Shown here: positions 1 to 8,298 of the stretch, piece after piece
How positions within the stretch are numbered: position 1 is the stretch's first letter
How the letters are laid out: every line of letters starts with the position of its first letter
From: DASZMX01 sp035551475
GTDB lineage: Bacteria > Verrucomicrobiota > Verrucomicrobiia > Limisphaerales > Palsa-1400
Direction: 5' to 3'
NCBI GenBank assembly: GCA_035551475.1
Contig: DASZMX010000032.1
Span: 1 to 31,098, forward strand
Length of the DNA stretch: 31,098 nt
Position numbers and translations under genes: made by a program
Notes under the pieces: model-generated
Told to the model about the DNA's origin: nothing
The model's input: the letters and a program-made list of their open reading frames with translations, nothing else
The model's database searches: none

Positions 1-72
1 GTCGGCGGGCACCACCGCGTTGAGGTTCACCACCGTCAGAAAGTCAGGCTGCGATTCGGCTTTTCCACGCAT
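1..72 (-). CDS. IS5/IS1182-like transposase, N-terminal fragment (cut by window edge)
   Basis: Only 24 codons are visible, starting at ATG 72 and continuing beyond the edge. The peptide begins MRGKAESQPDFL and continues to VVPAD. This is the recognisable N-terminus of DDE transposases that start with MRGxA and reach a VPxDHPLR motif shortly afterwards. The catalytic residues would lie outside the window. The frame is open to the edge with no stop, so nothing shows whether the element is intact. The family call rests on a short motif and on the nearby inverted repeat. Confidence 0.6.
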   Translation of the reverse strand, partial: MRGKAESQPDFLTVVNLNAVVPAD

Positions 73-138
73 CTCTATCCGACGCCTCTGTCAAGCGCTG
101 TGTTCAATCAAACCGGCGCTTTTCAACAGCCTGCTAAG
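1..138 (-). mobile_element. End of an insertion sequence running off the left edge
   Basis: On the minus strand the stretch holds, in order, a candidate terminal inverted repeat (CTTAGCAGGCTGTTGAAA, reading 138 to 121), about 50 bases of leader, and the first 24 codons of a transposase. The CAGGCTGTTGAAA-type terminus and the short distance from end to start codon are typical of IS5/IS1182-like DDE elements. The other end lies outside the window, so neither family assignment nor target duplication can be confirmed. The exact outer boundary (about 133-138) is an estimate. Confidence 0.6.
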
Positions 139-580
139 TCAGGTCTCGGGCATTTGGGCAACACGCCCTTAAGATGTAACCCCAATGTGTGCTTTTTTGA
201 CCCTTTTCAATACTTTCTGACCCGACAGTATCATTAACCGACCCGTTTTCCTTTTCGCCAGAAAACCGATCCACCGTGGGGGAATGAGCCTTGCAACAAA
301 CAATATTGCCGCGACAATTGGCACAGCGCTCTCCCCTTCATCGGAGTAGATTTATGCTGTGAGGCTGGCGATCCGCAGCAAGTCGCCGTGCGGCCAACCG
401 TCGCCCAGTTGGTGATTACTGCCCGGAGCGTGAAGTCGTCAACGGCGCGGGCCGTGTATCCGTGCCCGACGGCGGCGTTGCTGAGACCGCGACCCAAACG
501 CATGGCGTTGACGTATCAGAACGCTTTGATCAAACTAATGTGACATCTGCGCGTACAGGGATGCCATCGTCCGGAACCAA
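139..580. other. 442-bp stretch without a convincing gene
   Basis: No gene could be supported here. A minus-strand frame (503 to 234, 89 codons) and a plus-strand frame (about 338-541) are both open, but neither product resembles a known family and no good ribosome binding site precedes them. A small hairpin, GGGC-AACAC-GCCC, lies near 156-169. The stretch sits between an insertion sequence and an exported protease gene and may contain decayed remnants. A promoter for the gene at 581 should lie here but no clear -35/-10 pair was found. Confidence 0.5.
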
Positions 581-2680
581 ATGAAAATACAAAAGCTCGC
601 AGCACTCTGCGCTGTTCTGTCGGTCGCGGTTTCGCCTGGCAGTGCCTCTGCCCAAAATCCACTCGCGACCAACTTAATCTGGTGCCCCCCAGGATCATTT
701 ACGATGGGAAGCCCTGCCACGGAAGCCTACCACCAACAAAACGAAGAGCCGCAGACTCTCGTCGTCCTTACGAATGGATTCTGGATCAGCAAATACGAGC
801 AAGTCCAGGCCGAATTTGTTTCCGTCTACGGCTTTAACCCGAGCAAGTTCGCTGGAGACAATCAACCTGTCGAACAAGTTAACTGGTACGAAGCGATGGA
901 ATTCGCGGTCCGGTTGACTGAACGCGATAGGATACTCGGCCGTTTGCCGACAGGCTACGTTTACCGATTGCCCACGGAAGCAGAATGGGAATACGCAGCC
1001 AGGGCAGGAACAATAACGGCTTACAGTTTTGGCGATAATAATTTGGCTGGAAGCTCATTTGTCTGGGATGAGGACGACAGCAAGGGATCGCCGCATCCGG
1101 TGGGTGAATTGCTGCCAAACCCGTGGGGCCTCTATGATATGCATGGCAACGTGGCCGAGCTCTGCCTCGATTCCTATTGGATCTATCCGGGTGGCCGTTT
1201 AACGAACCCGATCGGAGCCGCTTCAGGAACAGCAAAGGTGTTCAGAGCGCCGGCGTGGGACTTTGGCATAGGGTATTCGCGCTCAGCGACGCGCTTCTCG
1301 TTCGATGCGAATTACGGCGATCAGGCCGTTGGTTTTCGAGTTGTCCTGGCCCCGGTTAAGCCGAATGACTGGTGGCCCAATGCAAGAGAGGCGCGCTCCC
1401 AGCGCCTTTCAATTACGGGGCAACCTAGTTCTGTGGCGGTCAGCTTTGCGCCCGACATTCCTGGCACGTACGCCATTGAGTCGTCCACGAATATGAGGGT
1501 TTGGAATCCCATAACCAACGTCGACGCATGGAATAGCTCGCTCACAATCACAAATTCGATAACAAGCCAACAACAGTTTTACAGAGTGGCCTCTTCTACG
1601 CCAATGCTCAGGAGACCGTTTTTGAATGTCCTAGTGCGATTCAGTGACACAACCAACTTTACGCCGCATCCCCAGGGCTGGTATCAACAACTGTTCGGAA
1701 CGAACTACCCAGGTCTGTCCCACTTTTACTGCCATCTATCCTACGGTAGAATCGACCTTTCCGATTCGGTCGTTCTCGATTGGATGAACCTGCCGCAAGC
1801 CCAGACAAATTACATGACTTATAACGGCTCTTTCTTAGCGTTTGATCCGAACAAGCTCCTCACAGACATTCTGCCTGCCCTGTCGTCGTCGGTTGGGCTG
1901 AGTAATTTCTTTGGGATAAACATCTTTTGCAACGCCGATGATGAGGGCAACGAGGGAATGTCCGGCACCGATCTTCCCGTTCCCGCTGCTGTGCAACCAT
2001 ATTTATTTGGAATACCGGGCACGCCGCCGGGATTCTTCTACGCCGTGATCCCCTTGCGAGGAGCCTATCACCGAGTTGTCGCCCATGAAATCGGCCATGG
2101 CTTGGGGCTTGATCATTCCTCTGGGCCCTATGCCACCGCCTACGACTCGGATTGGGACTTTATGAGCCACGGATACAATTCCAGCCACCCCGATCCCCAG
2201 TTCGGCCCCATCGCGGTTTTTGGAAATTCGTATCATCTTATGCACGTAAATTGGATGCCAGCAGATAGAGTTTTCCTTGCTGTAAGTGGGACTAACACGG
2301 TGCGAATTGAACGGTTGTCCGATCCGGTGACGATGGGGTTCCTGGCGATCAGGATTCCTATTACAAATAGCCCAACCGTCTATTATACCGTCGAGGCGAG
2401 AATGTATGCCGGTTACGACCAACCCGGCGTGCTTCCTGGAGAAGCCGTAATCATCCATGAAGTTGACGAGAACAGGCCGGCATCGCCCGGCGACGGTGGC
2501 GCGGGCTTGCTCTCGCGCCGGAGGTCTCAAGTGGTCGATCCCGACAATAATGGCAACCCCAACGACGCCGGAGCGATGTGGGTGCCGGGAGAGACGTTCT
2601 TGGATTCGACAAACGGAATTACTGTGAAGGTTCTATCCAAAGACGCCACTGGATTTACCGTCCAAGTTACCGTCAATTGA
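581..2680 (+). CDS. Exported SUMF1-like / metzincin metalloprotease fusion protein
   Basis: A 699-aa protein with a Sec signal peptide (residues 1 to about 24, ending SASAQ). Residues about 27-255 form a formylglycine-generating-enzyme-like (SUMF1/FGE-sulfatase) domain, recognisable from PPGSFTMGSP, YRLPTEAEWEYAARAG, GLYDMHGNVAEL and GFRVV. The redox cysteines of true FGE enzymes are not seen in the C-terminal part and the usual RGGSW is APAWDF, so this domain is probably a non-catalytic recognition module (inference). Residues about 270-340 are a short beta module ending QQQFYRV. From about 350 on there is a zinc peptidase with HEIGHGLGLDH at 502-512, which fits the metzincin pattern HExxHxxGxxH, and a likely Met-turn (WDFMSHGY). 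It probably acts outside the cytoplasm on an unknown protein. The ATG at 581 was chosen because the signal peptide follows directly; its ribosome site is weak. Confidence 0.8.
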   Translation: MKIQKLAALCAVLSVAVSPGSASAQNPLATNLIWCPPGSFTMGSPATEAYHQQNEEPQTLVVLTNGFWISKYEQVQAEFVSVYGFNPSKFAGDNQPVEQVNWYEAMEFAVRLTERDRILGRLPTGYVYRLPTEAEWEYAARAGTITAYSFGDNNLAGSSFVWDEDDSKGSPHPVGELLPNPWGLYDMHGNVAELCLDSYWIYPGGRLTNPIGAASGTAKVFRAPAWDFGIGYSRSATRFSFDANYGDQAVGFRVVLAPVKPNDWWPNAREARSQRLSITGQPSSVAVSFAPDIPGTYAIESSTNMRVWNPITNVDAWNSSLTITNSITSQQQFYRVASSTPMLRRPFLNVLVRFSDTTNFTPHPQGWYQQLFGTNYPGLSHFYCHLSYGRIDLSDSVVLDWMNLPQAQTNYMTYNGSFLAFDPNKLLTDILPALSSSVGLSNFFGINIFCNADDEGNEGMSGTDLPVPAAVQPYLFGIPGTPPGFFYAVIPLRGAYHRVVAHEIGHGLGLDHSSGPYATAYDSDWDFMSHGYNSSHPDPQFGPIAVFGNSYHLMHVNWMPADRVFLAVSGTNTVRIERLSDPVTMGFLAIRIPITNSPTVYYTVEARMYAGYDQPGVLPGEAVIIHEVDENRPASPGDGGAGLLSRRRSQVVDPDNNGNPNDAGAMWVPGETFLDSTNGITVKVLSKDATGFTVQVTVN

Positions 2681-2983
2681 AAATTGCTACCGAAAGTGCC
2701 GTCTGGGACAACTGCGGGCTGGTGATGCATCATGTTGACTCCCGCGTCCCGGCGCGGACTCGCGGAAGAGATCACGAGTTGGCCTGACCTTTCGGCCCGT
2801 AAAGCAAGCAGTGTAATGGTATTGTCATATCTTCAGAAAATTCTTTCAGTCCGCAGCTTAGAGGCGGGGGTGTCCAAAGAGTGGGACTTGATTTTGTTTT
2901 CCGTCAGTGCGTTCTCTAAGATTGGATGGTTTTCGAAAGGAAAGCTCGATCGCATGTTTGGCCCGTCTTCGGCGCTGATGATG
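2681..2983. other. Intergenic, about 300 bp, no gene seen
   Basis: This gap lies between the converging ends of the metalloprotease gene (plus) and the DUF4142 gene (minus). No reading frame with family resemblance was found. The only structure noted is a weak hairpin GTCC-N8-GGAC (2872-2887) followed by a T-rich run to about 2900, which could act as a terminator for the plus-strand transcript. It is too weak to list separately. Confidence 0.4.
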
Positions 2984-3595
2984 CTAACGATCTGAAGGTC
3001 CGGTGGTCACATCCACCGCGGTCAAGCCGCTGGCGCTGGCGGTTTCGTGGGCTAGTTGGAGCTCTCGTTGCAGGATTGGGAGGGAATTTTGGGCAAAACT
3101 TTTGATGGTGTCGTCCGGGGACGCGGCGGCGGATTCGAACAGTCCGGCGAACCTGGTTTCCGCGTCGGTTTGGGCGGCGAGAAAGGCCTGGTCAAATTGC
3201 GGTCCGGAAAGCGCGGATAAATCGTTGAGGGCGGCTTTTTGGTCCGGGCGCAATTGTTTGGAGACGATCGTGTAGCGTTTTCCCGCCAGGCTTTTGATTT
3301 GACGGTTGAGGTCTTTGTGATGTCGAGCCACGGTGCGCGCCCATGCTTTGACGAGGTCGGAAGAGGCGCGGGAGGCCGCCATATCGCACATCAGGGTTTC
3401 AAATTTGTTTTCGGAAAAGGCTTGCTGAATAAAGTAGGCCGAATCCTGGGCTTGGCGGACATTGTCCAAAGGCGGGTTGCGTCGGTAGGCTTGCGACCTG
3501 TTGAACGGCACGAGGGCTGGACCTTCGACGATTTGCGCCTGGGTTGAACACACGGCGGCGACCATCACGAACACGCTCCATAATCCACGCTTCAT
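2984..3595 (-). CDS. Exported DUF4142-family protein
   Basis: A 203-aa protein with a Sec signal peptide (MKRGLW..., cleavage after about residue 20, near TQA-Q). The body, about residues 45-180, is all-helical and fits DUF4142 (ferritin-like fold, often exported): DSAYFIQQAFSENKFE, VKAWARTVARHHKDLNRQI and the C-terminal LPILQRELQLAHETA. The function of the family is not established; links to stress and envelope physiology are suggested in other bacteria. The start at 3595 is well supported by AAAGGAG (3606 to 3600) five bases upstream. It is a single gene on its strand with a structured leader. Confidence 0.85.
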   Translation of the reverse strand: MKRGLWSVFVMVAAVCSTQAQIVEGPALVPFNRSQAYRRNPPLDNVRQAQDSAYFIQQAFSENKFETLMCDMAASRASSDLVKAWARTVARHHKDLNRQIKSLAGKRYTIVSKQLRPDQKAALNDLSALSGPQFDQAFLAAQTDAETRFAGLFESAAASPDDTIKSFAQNSLPILQRELQLAHETASASGLTAVDVTTGPSDR

Positions 3596-3604
3596 AAGTC
3601 TCCT

Positions 3605-3634
3605 TTAGTTGCGGATGGCGGCGCCCCCGCTCAT
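3605..3634 (-). CDS. Possible nine-codon leader peptide upstream of the DUF4142 gene
   Basis: A short frame, MSGGAAIRN followed by TAA, begins at ATG 3634 and is preceded by a purine-rich GGGAGATCAGG. Its stop codon overlaps the ribosome binding site of the DUF4142 gene (TAAAGGAG), so the two could be translationally coupled. Most of it is encoded by the 3' arm of the inverted repeat at 3611-3715. Chance occurrence in GC-rich DNA is quite possible. Confidence 0.3.
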   Translation of the reverse strand: MSGGAAIRN

Positions 3635-3715
3635 CCTGATCTCCCTTTGATTAGGGTGCTCTACGGCGCGCCGTTCAACCATCGGGCGCAATCCCCGCCG
3701 CCGCCACCCATCCGC
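3611..3715 (-). promoter_or_regulatory. Long inverted repeat in the DUF4142 leader
   Basis: GCGGATGG (3611-3618) is matched by CCATCCGC (3708-3715). Inside it CGGCG (3619-3623) can pair with a CGCCG near 3699-3703, giving a stem of about 13 bp around a loop of some 75 bases. The loop holds the 10-bp perfect palindrome CGGCGCGCCG (3664-3673). In minus-strand RNA this would lie directly 5' of the DUF4142 ribosome site. No known riboswitch consensus was recognised. Confidence 0.4.
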
Positions 3716-3749
3716 GCTGACTCAACCCGGGGGATTGTCTTCCTATTCC

Positions 3750-3768
3750 TCGGCAGTTTTGCCGACTA
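3750..3768. repeat. Palindromic intergenic motif, copy 1
   Basis: TCGGCAGTTTTGCCGACTA contains perfect six-base arms TCGGCA / TGCCGA around a four-base spacer. It lies about 45 bases upstream of the glycoside hydrolase gene. It matches copy 3 (8939) at 17 or more of 19 positions. Confidence 0.6.
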
Positions 3769-3813
3769 GCCCGGCGGTCGTGGGTTCACCACAGTGAGTC
3801 GCGCATTGTTACT

Positions 3814-5238
3814 TTGAAAGATTCGCCTGCTCCATTCTGCGTCTCGACCGGCCGAAAACATGGTTGGGCGGTTCGGCTATTGTTCCTGGGTCTGGGTTTG
3901 CTTCCGCTCGCCGCCCGCGCCGGTGAGGTGCAAGCGGCGCTCCGCCCGGATGGTGGTTGGAAAATGTATGCCACACGCACCGTGGCTCAATCCCCGGAAT
4001 TGGCGGCGCTTTCGCCCGACTCCAACCTGGATCAATTTGGCGGGTGGATCGGGCGCCCGCTGCCAGCGACAGGTTATTTCTACGCCACCAACCTGGACGG
4101 ACGCTGGTGGCTGATTGATCCGGCGGGCGGTCTTTTTTTGCATAAAGGCATCGCGGCGGTGACGCCTTTGCATTCGCCCGGCGCCGAGCCGTCTTTCCAA
4201 TCGAAGTTCGGCACGGAGCCCGTGTGGGCGGCGCAAACGGCGGCCTTGCTGCGGGAGAATGGTTTCAACGGCGCGGGCGCCTGGTCCAGCCCCACGGCCT
4301 TTCACGCTGCGCCCGAAACGCTGGTTTACACGCGGCTCTGGAATTTCATGAGCGCGTACGGAAAAAAACGCGGCGGCACCTTTCAGCAACCCGGCCACAC
4401 CGGTTACCCGGGCGATTGCATTTTTGTGTTTGACCCCGAATTCGCCGTGTTTTGCGAGCAATACGCGAAGCAACTGGCGGCGGAGAAAGACGATCCCTGG
4501 CTGCTGGGCCATTTCTCGGACAATGAACTTCCGTTTCGGCGCGGAGCGCTGACGAACTACCTCGCGCTGCCCGAGGCTGATCCCGGGCGTCAGGCGGCGC
4601 TCTCCTGGCTGCGCGCGCGCCACGGGAAGGAGGCCGGCCGCCGCGATGTCACCGACGAGGATGCGCGGGATTTTTTGGCGGTGGTGGTGGACCGTTATTT
4701 TCGCATCGTGTCGCAGGCCATTCACAAATACGATCCGCACCATCTGTTCCTCGGCTCGCGCTTCCATGGCGCCGACGTCAATTGCCCGGAAGTTTTCCGC
4801 GCAGCGGCCCCGTATCTCGACGTGGTGTCAGTCAATTATTATTATGCCTGGACGCCGAAGCCCGCCGACCTGGAAATGTGGGCGCGGGAATCGGGGCGGC
4901 CGGTTCTGATCACCGAATGGTACGCCAAGGGCGTTGATTCCGGTTTGTCGAATCGCAGCGGGGCCGGGTGGGTGGTAAAAACGCAGCGCGACCGCGGCCT
5001 GTTCTACCAAAATTTCACACTCGGGCTGCTGGCTTCCAAAGCGTGCGTGGGCTGGCACTGGCTGCAATACGTGGACAACGATCCGAACGATCCCAAGGCC
5101 GACCCTTCCAATCGCGACGCCAACAAGGGAATCGTCAATATTCATTATGAACCTTATACGCCGCTTTTGGACGCGATGCGGCAGGTCAATGAGCGCGCCT
5201 ACGCCATCGCCCTGCACGACCAGGGCGGCGCGCCGTAG
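3814..5238 (+). CDS. Exported GH50-like (agarase-related) glycoside hydrolase
   Basis: A 474-aa frame opening with TTG and carrying a hydrophobic export signal (VRLLFLGLGLLPLAARAGE, residues about 20-38). Motifs resemble clan-A beta-agarases of family GH50: RWWLIDPAGGLFLHKG near 96-111, GHFSDNELPF with the likely acid/base Glu238, and LITEWYAKG with the likely nucleophile Glu368, followed by GAGWVVKTQRDRG and GWHWLQYVD. These two Glu assignments are by motif position only. It probably cleaves a polysaccharide outside the cytoplasm; the substrate cannot be read from sequence and need not be agarose. At 474 aa it is shorter than classical GH50 agarases and lacks their N-terminal binding domain. 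The start is uncertain: there is no ATG before the signal peptide in this frame and no clear ribosome site before the TTG. The sensor kinase starts 48 bases after the stop. Confidence 0.7.
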   Translation: MKDSPAPFCVSTGRKHGWAVRLLFLGLGLLPLAARAGEVQAALRPDGGWKMYATRTVAQSPELAALSPDSNLDQFGGWIGRPLPATGYFYATNLDGRWWLIDPAGGLFLHKGIAAVTPLHSPGAEPSFQSKFGTEPVWAAQTAALLRENGFNGAGAWSSPTAFHAAPETLVYTRLWNFMSAYGKKRGGTFQQPGHTGYPGDCIFVFDPEFAVFCEQYAKQLAAEKDDPWLLGHFSDNELPFRRGALTNYLALPEADPGRQAALSWLRARHGKEAGRRDVTDEDARDFLAVVVDRYFRIVSQAIHKYDPHHLFLGSRFHGADVNCPEVFRAAAPYLDVVSVNYYYAWTPKPADLEMWARESGRPVLITEWYAKGVDSGLSNRSGAGWVVKTQRDRGLFYQNFTLGLLASKACVGWHWLQYVDNDPNDPKADPSNRDANKGIVNIHYEPYTPLLDAMRQVNERAYAIALHDQGGAP

Positions 5239-5286
5239 TTTGCGTTGTTCATGCCGGGCGCGGGGGTTATTCTGCGTGTGACCCGC

Positions 5287-8232
5287 ATGCGCGCGCTTCG
5301 TTTATTCTGGATTGCCTGTTGGCTGGCCGCATGGCCGGCGGCGGCGGTGGATTCCGCCTGGTTCGCGCGCCTCTGGCAATCCGACGACGGGTTGCCCGAC
5401 AACAACGTCACCGGCATCGCCCAGACTTCCGATGGCTATCTTTGGGTCGCCACGCAGGGAGGTTTGGCCAAATTCGACGGGCTCCAATTCAAACGATACT
5501 CGCTGCCGATCGTGTCCGGTTCGTCCATGGAAATGATCCGCGCGCTGACGGTTGGCGAGGGCGATCACTTATGGCTGGCGCTGGAAGGCGGCGTCGTCAT
5601 GTGCATTGCGCCGGGCGGCACGAAAGTTTACACGGCCACCAACGGCTTATGGGTTTTCCGCCCTTCCTCGATTGTGGAGGATGCCGAGAGGGCGGTGTGG
5701 GTCGGTTATTGGGACGGCTCGGCCTGCCGCATCGCCGGGGATGAAGTCAAACATTTTTCCGAGAAGGACGGCCTGCCGGCCACCGGGTTGTGTTCGCTCA
5801 CTACGGATTCGCGGAAGCAATTATGGTTCACGCAAGGCGGACGGGTGGGCGTGTATCGCGACGGCCGTTTTGTCGGACTGACCGCCATGCGCGATTATCC
5901 CATCACCATCGCGGCGCGGCGCGCGGGCGGCGTCTGGATATGCTCCGGCAAAGGCCTTTTCCAATTTCAGGAAGGCGGGCAGCCGGAAAAAGTGGCGGAC
6001 CTCGCGGCGCCGGTGGAATCGTTCGAGTCGCTGGCCTTGTTTGAAGATCATGCCGGCGCCGTGTGGACCGGCACAGCGGCCACGGGACTGTTTCGCTGTG
6101 CAGGCACGAACGTCGCCCGCATCGAAACTTCTCGTGGCGAAATCCGCTGCGTGACCGAGGATCGCGAAGGCAATATTTGGGCGGGCACGAGCGGCGGCGG
6201 ATTGAATCGGCTCAATCCGCGCGCGGTGCAACTTTTCGGCAGCGAACAAGGCCTGCCGTTTGAAACGGTGCGTTCGGCGTGCGAAGATGGCGCCGGGTCG
6301 TTGTGGGTGGTGACGCAAAACGGATTTCTGGCGCGCAGCCGCGGCAGCGCGTGGTCGCTGGTGGGGGATTGGCCGCGCGCCCAGGCCTCGTGCATCGCGA
6401 GCGATCCGGAGGGCAATGTCTGGATCGGCACGACTGGCAGCGGCCTGTTCTGCTGGTCCAACGGCGTTTACTCAGTCCTCCATCCACGCGACGGATTGAT
6501 CAGCGACCGCATTTGGACCGTCATGGCCGATCGGGACACGAATATCTGGGCGGCGTCCGACCGCCCCAATTCCGTGCAGCGCCTGCATCACGGTCAATAC
6601 GAAAAATTCGAGCTGCCGGCGGGCAGCCATGTCGTCCGCGCCATGTGCCAGGACCAGGCGCATGATGTTTGGTTTGGCGCCGAGGACGGACGGCTGCTGA
6701 AAATTTCCGCCGGCGTTCTGACTGACGAGACGTCGCGCACGTTGCCCAAGCAAACGCCCATCCGCTGCCTGTATGCGGATGCCGATGGCAGCGTGTGGAT
6801 TGGCTACGGCGGCGCCGGGGTGGGGCGTCTGCGCGGCGATCATTTTGCGCGCGTCGGTTTGGAGCAGGGGTTGCCCGACGATTTCATTTCGCAAATTGCC
6901 GCCGACGAGCGCGGCGCGCTGTGGTGCGCGGGCAATCGCGGGATTTTTTCCGTGCAACAAAGTGAAATGCGCGCCGCTGCCGACGGTAAATTGGACAAAG
7001 TCCGCGCCACGCTTTACGGAAAAAACGAGGGCGCTCCCAGTTTGCAGGCCAACTTCGGCTTCGGCCTGGCGGCGGTGCGGACGCGCGATGACCGGATTTG
7101 TTTTTCCATGCTGACCGGCCTGGCGGTTGTTCATCCCGGGCGAATTCGTTTCAACGATATTCCGCCGCCCGTGCTGATCGAGCGCGTCAGCCTGGACGGG
7201 CGGCCGCTCGCCCCGCGCGGCGCCGGGCCGCTCGACCTTCCCCAGCGGCAGCGTGATTTAAAAATCGATTTTAACGCGCTGAGCTTTACGGCTCCCGAAA
7301 ATGTCCGGCTTCGCTATCAGCTCGAAGGTTATGATCCAAAACCCATCGAGACCGCGCAGCGCAGCGTCACCTATTCGCGCCTGCCCATCGGGCGCTATCG
7401 CTTTCACGTCACGGCCTGCAACAATTCCGGCGTCTGGAACACGGCGGGCGCCGCGCTGAATTTTGTGGTGGAACCGCTGTTCTGGCAGACGTGGTGGTTT
7501 CGCGCGGCAGTCATCGCCGCTTGCGCCGGGCTCACCATCGCCGTCGTGCGTTATATTTCCTTTCGCCGGCTCCGCGAAAAATTGCTGCGCCTGGAGCAGG
7601 AATCCGCGGTGCAAAAAGACCGCGCGCGCATCGCCAAGGATTTGCATGACGACTTGGGGGCGCATCTCAGCCACATCGCAATGCTCAGCGAACTGGCCCA
7701 AACCGATTTCGAAAAACCTCCGCAAGCGCGCGGCCATCTGGATCAAATTTTCCAGACCGCCCGCCTCCTCACGCGTTCCCTGGATGAAATCGTCTGGGCC
7801 GTCAACCCGCGCAACGACACGCTGGACCGGTTCGTGGCGCACGTCTGCCAATTCGCGCCGGAATTTTTGCGCGCCGCCGGCCTGCGTTCGCGCCTGGACA
7901 TGCCGATGGAATTGCCCCCGGTGGAATTGGCGGCCAGCGTGCGGCATCAGCTTTATCTCGGCCTGAAGGAGGCGCTGCATAATATTGTGAAACACGCGCG
8001 CGCCACCGAAGTCTGGCTGCGCCTGGCGGTGCGCGACGGCGCGGTGATTGTGGTGATCGAAGACGATGGGCGCGGTTTTGACGCCGCCGCCGCTCCCGAG
8101 CCGGGCGAGGACGGCCTGATTAATTTGCGTCATCGCATGGAGGAAATTGGCGGGCATTTTGAAAAGCAAAGCAAACCGGCCCAAGGCACGCGGCTGATTT
8201 TTACCGCGCCCATCGATGGCAAGGCGGTTTGA
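5287..8232 (+). CDS. Two-component propeller-type sensor histidine kinase
   Basis: A 981-aa membrane sensor. It has a signal peptide (MRALRLFWIACWLAAWPAAA), a long periplasmic beta-propeller of 'two-component regulator propeller' repeats (for example WAGTSGGGLNRL, WIGTTGSGLFCW, WIGYGGAGVGRL; residues about 25-650), a Y_Y_Y immunoglobulin-like domain (about 660-730), one membrane span (about 737-757), a HisKA_3 dimerisation domain with phospho-acceptor His787 in LHDDLGAHLSHI, and a GHKL ATPase domain with DDGRGFD near 926. HisKA_3 kinases pair with LuxR-type regulators, and one follows 66 bases downstream. In other bacteria such propellers often sense glycan fragments. The glycoside hydrolase immediately upstream fits that idea, but the ligand is unknown. 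ATG 5287 was chosen because the signal peptide follows directly; an ATG at 5245 is also in frame. Confidence 0.9.
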   Translation: MRALRLFWIACWLAAWPAAAVDSAWFARLWQSDDGLPDNNVTGIAQTSDGYLWVATQGGLAKFDGLQFKRYSLPIVSGSSMEMIRALTVGEGDHLWLALEGGVVMCIAPGGTKVYTATNGLWVFRPSSIVEDAERAVWVGYWDGSACRIAGDEVKHFSEKDGLPATGLCSLTTDSRKQLWFTQGGRVGVYRDGRFVGLTAMRDYPITIAARRAGGVWICSGKGLFQFQEGGQPEKVADLAAPVESFESLALFEDHAGAVWTGTAATGLFRCAGTNVARIETSRGEIRCVTEDREGNIWAGTSGGGLNRLNPRAVQLFGSEQGLPFETVRSACEDGAGSLWVVTQNGFLARSRGSAWSLVGDWPRAQASCIASDPEGNVWIGTTGSGLFCWSNGVYSVLHPRDGLISDRIWTVMADRDTNIWAASDRPNSVQRLHHGQYEKFELPAGSHVVRAMCQDQAHDVWFGAEDGRLLKISAGVLTDETSRTLPKQTPIRCLYADADGSVWIGYGGAGVGRLRGDHFARVGLEQGLPDDFISQIAADERGALWCAGNRGIFSVQQSEMRAAADGKLDKVRATLYGKNEGAPSLQANFGFGLAAVRTRDDRICFSMLTGLAVVHPGRIRFNDIPPPVLIERVSLDGRPLAPRGAGPLDLPQRQRDLKIDFNALSFTAPENVRLRYQLEGYDPKPIETAQRSVTYSRLPIGRYRFHVTACNNSGVWNTAGAALNFVVEPLFWQTWWFRAAVIAACAGLTIAVVRYISFRRLREKLLRLEQESAVQKDRARIAKDLHDDLGAHLSHIAMLSELAQTDFEKPPQARGHLDQIFQTARLLTRSLDEIVWAVNPRNDTLDRFVAHVCQFAPEFLRAAGLRSRLDMPMELPPVELAASVRHQLYLGLKEALHNIVKHARATEVWLRLAVRDGAVIVVIEDDGRGFDAAAAPEPGEDGLINLRHRMEEIGGHFEKQSKPAQGTRLIFTAPIDGKAV

Positions 8233-8237
8233 GCCAA

Positions 8238-8255
8238 TCGGCAGAATTGCGGATT
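8238..8255. repeat. Palindromic intergenic motif, copy 2 (degenerate)
   Basis: TCGGCAGAATTGCGGATT has one mismatch between its six-base arms (TCGGCA / TGCGGA) around a four-base spacer. It lies about 45 bases upstream of the response regulator gene. It is the weakest of the three copies. Confidence 0.45.
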
Positions 8256-8298
8256 GCTGGCCGTGGCGTCGTGTTGCTAACGTGCGAGGATTGCTCTC

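Noticed and set aside
234..503. 89-codon minus-strand frame in the left gap
   Set aside because: No ribosome site, no recognised motif, and the opposite strand is equally open.
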